Source: Verrucosispora sp. WMMD573 (GTDB taxonomy: Bacteria > Actinomycetota > Actinomycetes > Mycobacteriales > Micromonosporaceae). Taken from it: 64,000 nucleotides of DNA. The notes beneath the pieces are model-generated. The model worked only from the letters and a program-made list of their open reading frames with translations, ran no database searches and was not told where the DNA came from. The stretch spans positions 558,001 to 622,000 of the forward strand of contig NZ_CP114901.1 of the NCBI RefSeq assembly GCF_027497175.1, written 5' to 3'. Shown here piece by piece: positions 60,501 through 64,000 of the stretch. Numbering within the stretch: position 1 is the first letter of the stretch; every line of letters starts with the position of its first letter. The position numbers and the translations under genes were made by a program.

Positions 60501-60596
60501 GGACCGGATCCGGGCGTCACGCAGCCGGGGCAGCCAACCGCCGTCTTTCTGCGCGGCGTCACCACGGGCGGGCAGGGTCGTCGGTCCGGTGCTCAC
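57501..60596 (-). CDS. cvnA: conservon sensor histidine kinase with nitrate/nitrite-sensing (NIT) region (CvnA)
   Basis: 1031 residues. Membrane helix one (about 33-53), an external helical sensor region (about 65-315) of the NIT type with DLHAERMAAAAYLAAPQQRA and DEYRAERARVGDAPAAVRDR, membrane helix two (about 330-355, TLVLLTLIIAVTLAVVLARS), and HAMP-like (355-430). A divergent kinase core has ELLDNATRFSPPNTTVVADG (N-box) and IEDRGLGLSDEQLDSLN. The long Pro/Ser-rich C-terminal tail (about 650-1031) is disordered. GTG 60596 has GGAGG about eight bases upstream. Nitrate or nitrite as ligand is inferred from domain and neighbourhood. Confidence 0.92.
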   Translation of the reverse strand: MSTGPTTLPARGDAAQKDGGWLPRLRDARIRSKLALILVVPVAAVIALATVRLVSVGEGAYDASQSRALTALSIDVSALTNDLHAERMAAAAYLAAPQQRADAYNLRVRETQQRIDEYRAERARVGDAPAAVRDRLAAIDAHLDTLDGTRQEVLAREQMEVAEAALRYGVVLDDLVAYGDGLAQLPGDEELGDSRRAVAAFARAKAAVAEEEAVTFTALTGGRLDNEQFSAFVATLTGQQEALVAFSLAADPVQRALVESTVSGDAVVLADRIATDISRSVNQRAPFTAQEATAAIGAVNELMRWAEIELQNRLLAQAEQARSDVIRQAVVETTLVLLTLIIAVTLAVVLARSLNHSLRRLREGALSVANHDLPEAVRRLQGMGNVSDGSVDEIVREVRDPIQLSNRDEVGQVASAFNVVHREAVRVAAEQAALRTSVSAMFLNLARRSQTLVDRMIGELDAIERGEEDPKRLAQLFELDHLATRMRRNDENLLVLAGADSAVPRRDDALLVDVLRAAQSEVELYNRIEFGTVDTDVSVAAHAVNDVVRLVAELLDNATRFSPPNTTVVADGRRIRDYVLIQIEDRGLGLSDEQLDSLNRRLAAPSAVDVAAFRLMGLAVVSRLASRYGIRVELRRNVEGGTVAQITLPAATVVLPSLRGRDQAIIRPRQPLAVEQTPLASVGGGDPAGVTGRGNTATLVDRWHNGTDSGTPWPGTQTAPADPPPTRTPPPAFNGFNAGTPTVAQPTLDPLPHRGAGDHGQHAQPGLPVGPVAGAGGTTSAGFAPAAGQQPGGGDFDGSGFRGLGASLAATAPPPTRPITVPPEQSSEAPIFREMEAVWFRSHGNDVTTIFSRPQFDEPAPQAAASPPAAPVEPSRGRSPLPTRTPGAAAAATPAPPPSYTSSSVSTAGPVPSAPPTPPAPPPPSTPPPSTRPETGPSEDDAWRTAADEGWSRASQAAEPTPSGKTRSGLPKRVPQAQLVPGGIEPRGGREHGRRTPDEVRGLLSAYHRGVQRGRTAGASQISTSTKETSR

Positions 60597-61041
60597 GACA
60601 TCGCCTCCGTCGATTTCTTCCCGCCATGACCGCCGACCCGTGCGCGGAGCGACGGCCGGCGCCACGCGCGGCACGGCCGCGATTTCATCAGACGAGATCG
60701 TGTTTGGGAAGCCGCAGGAGGGCAGGAAACGGTCGGACGGCACGCAACCCGTGATCCGGTCAACTAATACCTACATTTCCACAGCGCCCCTGAACAGGGC
60801 ATGTAACTCCAGAGTGGCCATATGACTCGCCACAGTGAGCATTTGAAAACATCTGGTTACACCAACATGTGGGATCGGTGTCCCGAAACGCCTTCGCTGG
60901 CCCGCTTGACCACAGCGCCCGGCATTGGCAAGGTTTTGCAGGCTTCGCGCACACGGTACGGCAGAGCCGTCTCATTATCCACAGAGGACGGATGAGCCGC
61001 CGGTGACCGGGCCCCGCCCGTGCCGCATCAGGAGGACCGAG
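60597..61041. promoter_or_regulatory. divergent promoter region, cvnA / substrate-binding protein
   Basis: 445 bp with no convincing gene. An A+T-richer core (about 60755-60885) should hold both promoters. GTGAG-N6-AAAAC followed by GTTAC (about 60834-60860) is a weak GlnR-like match. TTATCCACA, a perfect DnaA box of the E. coli type, is at 60975-60983. AGGAGG at 61030-61035 fixes the TTG start at 61042. Confidence 0.45.
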
Positions 61042-62223
61042 TTGACCCCCTTCCGCTCCACGACCGCCACGGCGCTCGTGTCGACCCTGCTCGCCACCAC
61101 CCTCGCCGGCTGTCAGTTCGGCGCAGAGGCACAGGACACGAGCCCGATTGTGATCGCCGCCGACCTGGAACTGTCCGGTGCTGCGGCCGGGGTCGGCAAG
61201 GCGTACCGGCAGGCCCTGGAACTGAAGCGCGATCAGTTGAACGCCTCGGGAGCACTCAACGGCCGTACGGTCGAACTATTGTTGAAGGACAACCGCTCCG
61301 ACGCCAGTGAGTCACTGCGGAACATCGTCGACTTCAGCAACGACAAGCGGGTCACCGCCATCGTCATGGGCGGCTGCAACGAATGTGCGGTCGGTGCGGT
61401 GCGTACGGTCAATGAGAACCGGATGCCGACCATCGCGCTCGCGGCGGCCGGCGCCGTGGTGAACCCGGTAGCGGAACGCCGTTACATGTTCAAACTGGCC
61501 CCCAACGCCGACGACAACGCGGCGGCGCTCACCGTCGAACTGCGCCGCCGCAACATCGACACGGTCGGCCTCCTGCGCAGCGACGACGCCTACGGCCAGG
61601 AGGGCGCCACCGCCCTGCGTCGCGAGTTCGGCAAGGTCGGCATCCAGGTGCTGGCCGAGGCGTCCGCCCGCGGCACCGACACGGAGTTGGACGGGCAGGC
61701 CGGCAGGTTGGCCGCGGCCGACCCCGACGCCGTGGTCATCTGGACCCCGCCGGAGCAGGCGATGCTCGCCTCCAGTGCGGTCAAGCGGGCCGACTACACC
61801 GGCTCCCTGTTCTTCGACGCCTCCGCTGCGGGCGACCTGTTCCTCGGCTCGGCCGCGAGGTCGGCGGAACGGGCCACCCTGGTATTCACCCAGACGATGG
61901 TGATCGATGACGTCATCGCGACCACCCCGGCGAAGGCCGCGCGCCGTCAGTGGTTCCAGGACTACACCGCCCGGTACGGCGGCTACCACGGCTCCGCCTC
62001 GTTCGCCGCGGACGCGATCCAGCTGATCGCCGACGCGGAGTTGCGGGCCGGCGGACCGAGCGGCGAGGTCGACCGGGACCGCCTCCGCGACGTGCTGGAG
62101 ACGTCCCAGATGGATGGTCTGTCCGGTCCGATCCGGATGACGCCGGACAACCACTCCGGGCTGATGCCCCAGGCGCTGACGACTCTGATCGCCCGCAACG
62201 GCCGCTGGCGCCTGGCGAGCTGA
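61042..62223 (+). CDS. ABC-type branched-chain amino-acid-like substrate-binding lipoprotein
   Basis: 393 residues. Signal peptide with lipobox LAGC (Cys about 22), then a type I periplasmic-binding (Leu/Ile/Val) fold: IVIAADLELSGAAAGVGKAY, ELKRDQLNASGALNGRTVEL, AIVMGGCNECAVGAVRTVNE, LLRSDDAYGQEGATALRREF, LFFDASAAGDLFLGSAARSA. TTG 61042 is chosen for AGGAGG at six bases; GTG 61003 is possible. No permease or ATPase of the same family is next to it, so it may be an orphan sensor or recruit a distant transporter. Divergent from cvnA. Confidence 0.86.
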   Translation: MTPFRSTTATALVSTLLATTLAGCQFGAEAQDTSPIVIAADLELSGAAAGVGKAYRQALELKRDQLNASGALNGRTVELLLKDNRSDASESLRNIVDFSNDKRVTAIVMGGCNECAVGAVRTVNENRMPTIALAAAGAVVNPVAERRYMFKLAPNADDNAAALTVELRRRNIDTVGLLRSDDAYGQEGATALRREFGKVGIQVLAEASARGTDTELDGQAGRLAAADPDAVVIWTPPEQAMLASSAVKRADYTGSLFFDASAAGDLFLGSAARSAERATLVFTQTMVIDDVIATTPAKAARRQWFQDYTARYGGYHGSASFAADAIQLIADAELRAGGPSGEVDRDRLRDVLETSQMDGLSGPIRMTPDNHSGLMPQALTTLIARNGRWRLAS

Positions 62224-62239
62224 GGGGAGTCGGGGCCGG

Positions 62240-63100
62240 TCAGCGGCTGGAGGTGGTTTCCCGCAGCCAGGGCAGGCTGCGCCGCTCGACGAGAACCAGC
62301 GCGGCGTAGAGCAGGATGCTGACCAGGGCGACGAGGATGATCGCGGCCCAGGCGGTGGCGGTGTCACCGATGCCGGCGTACTGCTGGATCACGTAGCCGA
62401 GGCCCCCCTCACCGGCCTGGAACTCACCGATCACCGCACCGATCGCGGCCAGCGGCATGGCGACCTTCAGCCCCACGAAGATCTGTGGGAGCGCGGCCGG
62501 AAAGCGGACCTTGCGGAACGTCTGCCAACGGGAGGCGTTCCAGGATCGGGCCAGTTCGGCCAGTTCGGCCGGCGTGGTGGTCAGACCGGTGGCGGTGGAC
62601 AGCACGATCGGGAAGAAGCAGAGCAGGAAGACCATCGTGAGGATCGGCTTCTGACCCCAACCGAGCGCCACCACCAGCAGCGGGCCCAGGGTGATCTTCG
62701 GCACGGCGTTGACCGCGACCAGCAGCGGGGTGAACATCCGCTCGACCGTCCGGGAGGCCGCCAGCGCCAGACCGATCAGCACCCCGGCCACCGCGGAGAG
62801 GGCGAAACCGAGCAGGATCTCACCGGTGGTGGCGACGGTGTGTTCCAGCAGCCGGGCTGGCCGGTCGGAGAACGCCGTGAGCACGTCACCGGGCGGCGGC
62901 AGGGCGGCCGGGTGGATCAGCTCCAGCCGGGCCACCAGCCACCAGAGACCGAACGCGACCAGCAGCCCAGCGGCCGGTAGCAGGGTGGCCGTCGTACCCG
63001 AGCGCAGGCCGCCCGCTCGCCACCGTCGGCCCTGCGGTTCGGCCGGGGACTGCTCGGGGGTGAGCGTCGCCTCCGGCTGCCGTGGACGGACGTCGGTCAT
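62240..63100 (-). CDS. ABC transporter permease, SsuC/TauC/ThiX-type
   Basis: 286 residues with about six membrane helices. The EAA loop ELAELARSWNASRWQTFRKV, RFPAALPQIFVGLKVAMPLA is typical of permeases for nitrate, sulfonate, taurine or thiamine precursors. The N-terminal 40 residues are polar (MTDVRPRQPEATLTPEQSPA). ATG 63100 lies 98 bp after the binding-protein gene in the same direction. The ATPase partner is not in the window, perhaps beyond 64000. The substrate cannot be told from sequence. Confidence 0.92.
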   Translation of the reverse strand: MTDVRPRQPEATLTPEQSPAEPQGRRWRAGGLRSGTTATLLPAAGLLVAFGLWWLVARLELIHPAALPPPGDVLTAFSDRPARLLEHTVATTGEILLGFALSAVAGVLIGLALAASRTVERMFTPLLVAVNAVPKITLGPLLVVALGWGQKPILTMVFLLCFFPIVLSTATGLTTTPAELAELARSWNASRWQTFRKVRFPAALPQIFVGLKVAMPLAAIGAVIGEFQAGEGGLGYVIQQYAGIGDTATAWAAIILVALVSILLYAALVLVERRSLPWLRETTSSR

Positions 63101-63198
63101 CGGTTCCTCCTGCGGGTTCGGCGCGTGCTGGGGAGCGGGGAGCAGAGCACGCCGCACCGGCGACGCGGTGCGGCGTACTCCGTGCGGTACCGAGCGGC

Positions 63199-64000
63199 TC
63201 AGGCCTTCGGCGCCAGGTTGAAGTCGATGATCTGGTCGGGGGTGAGGTCCGACTTCAGGGCGCCGGCACCGCGCAGGATCGCGATGCTCTTGGCGACCCG
63301 GCCGCTGTCCAGCGTGCCCAGCGCGGTGCCGGAGTTGCTGGAGCGGACGTAGCCGGCCATCAGCTGCAGCTCCGCGGCGGCAGCGGCGGGCACGACCGCC
63401 TCGGCGTTCTTGGCCAGGATCTCGGCCGCTTCCTGCGGGTTGGCCAGGGCGTACTCCAGGCCCTTGAGCAGCGCCTCGGTGAACCGCTTGACCTGCTCCG
63501 GCTTCTCGCTGGCGTACTGCTTGGAGGTGATCAGCACGTTGCCGTAGAGGTCCTGCATCACGTTGCTGTAGGGCAGCAGGACGGCCTTCTTCTTGGTGAC
63601 CGCCTCGATGGTCGGCTGGCCGACCACGAACTGTCCGATGCCGTCTACGGAACCGGAGGCCAGCGTGCCCATCAGGGTCTGCGCCTCGCCGTTGACCCAC
63701 TTCACCTTGGTGTAGTCGATGCCGGCCATCCGCGCGTACGTCGGGAAGAGGTTGCGGACCACCGAGCCGGGGGTGTCGGCGAGAGTCTTGCCCTCCAGGT
63801 CCTTCGGGGTGGTGATGCCCTTGTCGTCGACGGTGGCGATGGCCGCCATGGTGCGCTGCTGGATGGCGGCCACCGCGACGAAGTCCTTGGCGTCACCGTT
63901 GCCGAGCTGGAGCAGCCCACCGGTCAGGTCGATCGGGCCGAACTGCGCCTGACCACCGACGACCGTCTGGATCACGGCGCCGGTGCCCTGCCCCGGCTTG
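63199..64000 (-). CDS. ABC transporter substrate-binding protein, NMT1/SsuA-type, 5' part missing
   Basis: About 267 residues are visible; the frame is open at the right edge (KPGQGTGA...). VGGQAQFGPIDLTGGLLQLG, VAVAAIQQRTMAAIATVDDK, DLEGKTLADTPGSVVRNLFP, VDGIGQFVVGQPTIEAVTKK, VLITSKQYASEKPEQVKRFT and the YALANPQEAAEILAKN stretch fit the NMT1/THI5-like family, used for nitrate, sulfonates, taurine or pyrimidine precursors. Family length is about 320-340, so the signal peptide and first lobe start are cut off. Followed by the permease gene. Confidence 0.92.
   Translation of the reverse strand, partial: KPGQGTGAVIQTVVGGQAQFGPIDLTGGLLQLGNGDAKDFVAVAAIQQRTMAAIATVDDKGITTPKDLEGKTLADTPGSVVRNLFPTYARMAGIDYTKVKWVNGEAQTLMGTLASGSVDGIGQFVVGQPTIEAVTKKKAVLLPYSNVMQDLYGNVLITSKQYASEKPEQVKRFTEALLKGLEYALANPQEAAEILAKNAEAVVPAAAAAELQLMAGYVRSSNSGTALGTLDSGRVAKSIAILRGAGALKSDLTPDQIIDFNLAPKA

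Overview
The window is high-GC actinobacterial chromosome, most likely from the Micromonosporaceae (Micromonospora or a relative). This rests on codon bias, frequent GTG starts, WhiB/BldM-type regulators, a conservon, DUF397/DUF5753 regulator pairs, GroEL1 with a His-rich tail, and gene order shared with the Mycobacterium tuberculosis guaA-guaB-whiB3-groEL1-tsaD-alr-glmS-rplM segment. The assignment is inference from gene content; no rRNA or tRNA was seen.

Layout. 1-11 kb: guaA (cut by the left edge), a ChoD-like GMC oxidoreductase, a LytR-CpsA-Psr protein, two tandem M1 metallopeptidases, guaB3, guaB and a DUF5319 gene. 11-18.3 kb: a BldM-like orphan regulator divergent from whiD/whiB3, a membrane-anchored sulfite-oxidase-family protein, groES-groEL1 under two CIRCE operators, and an XRE/DUF5753-DUF397 pair. 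18.5-27.8 kb: a THUMP-like methyltransferase, a YbaK deacylase, a xylose-type ABC transporter with its ROK regulator, a DUF4142 protein and a CopC-CopD copper protein. 27.8-36.8 kb: tsaD-rimI-tsaB, then a secreted GH11 xylanase and ung, then tsaE, an alpha/beta hydrolase, alr and nnr. 37-46 kb: a short helical protein plus DUF1023 hydrolase pair, glmS, a dapC-like aminotransferase, a membrane protein, glmM, rpsI and rplM.

46-56 kb is a nitrogen-assimilation island: a NarK-type transporter, a toxin-antitoxin pair, then one tightly overlapping operon (nitrate reductase, FAD/[2Fe-2S] reductase, nirB, nirD, and a HemD protein fused to an OmpR-type winged helix) behind a convincing GlnR box. 56-60.6 kb is a conservon (cvnD-C-B-A) whose kinase carries a nitrate/nitrite-sensing-type sensor region, so sensing and assimilation are adjacent. 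61-64 kb holds two substrate-binding-protein systems, the second cut by the right edge.

Intergenic DNA is unusually structured. It holds a 164-bp hairpin element with 18-bp terminal inverted repeats and TA flanks at the stop codon of cvnD, a decayed relative in front of the LCP gene, a set of hairpins sharing the core AGTTGYGGCA, several minisatellites (8, 12, 17, 18, 26, 35 and 41 bp units), and DnaA-box-like sites. Most convergent gene pairs are separated by strong G+C hairpins without U tracts, read here as terminators.
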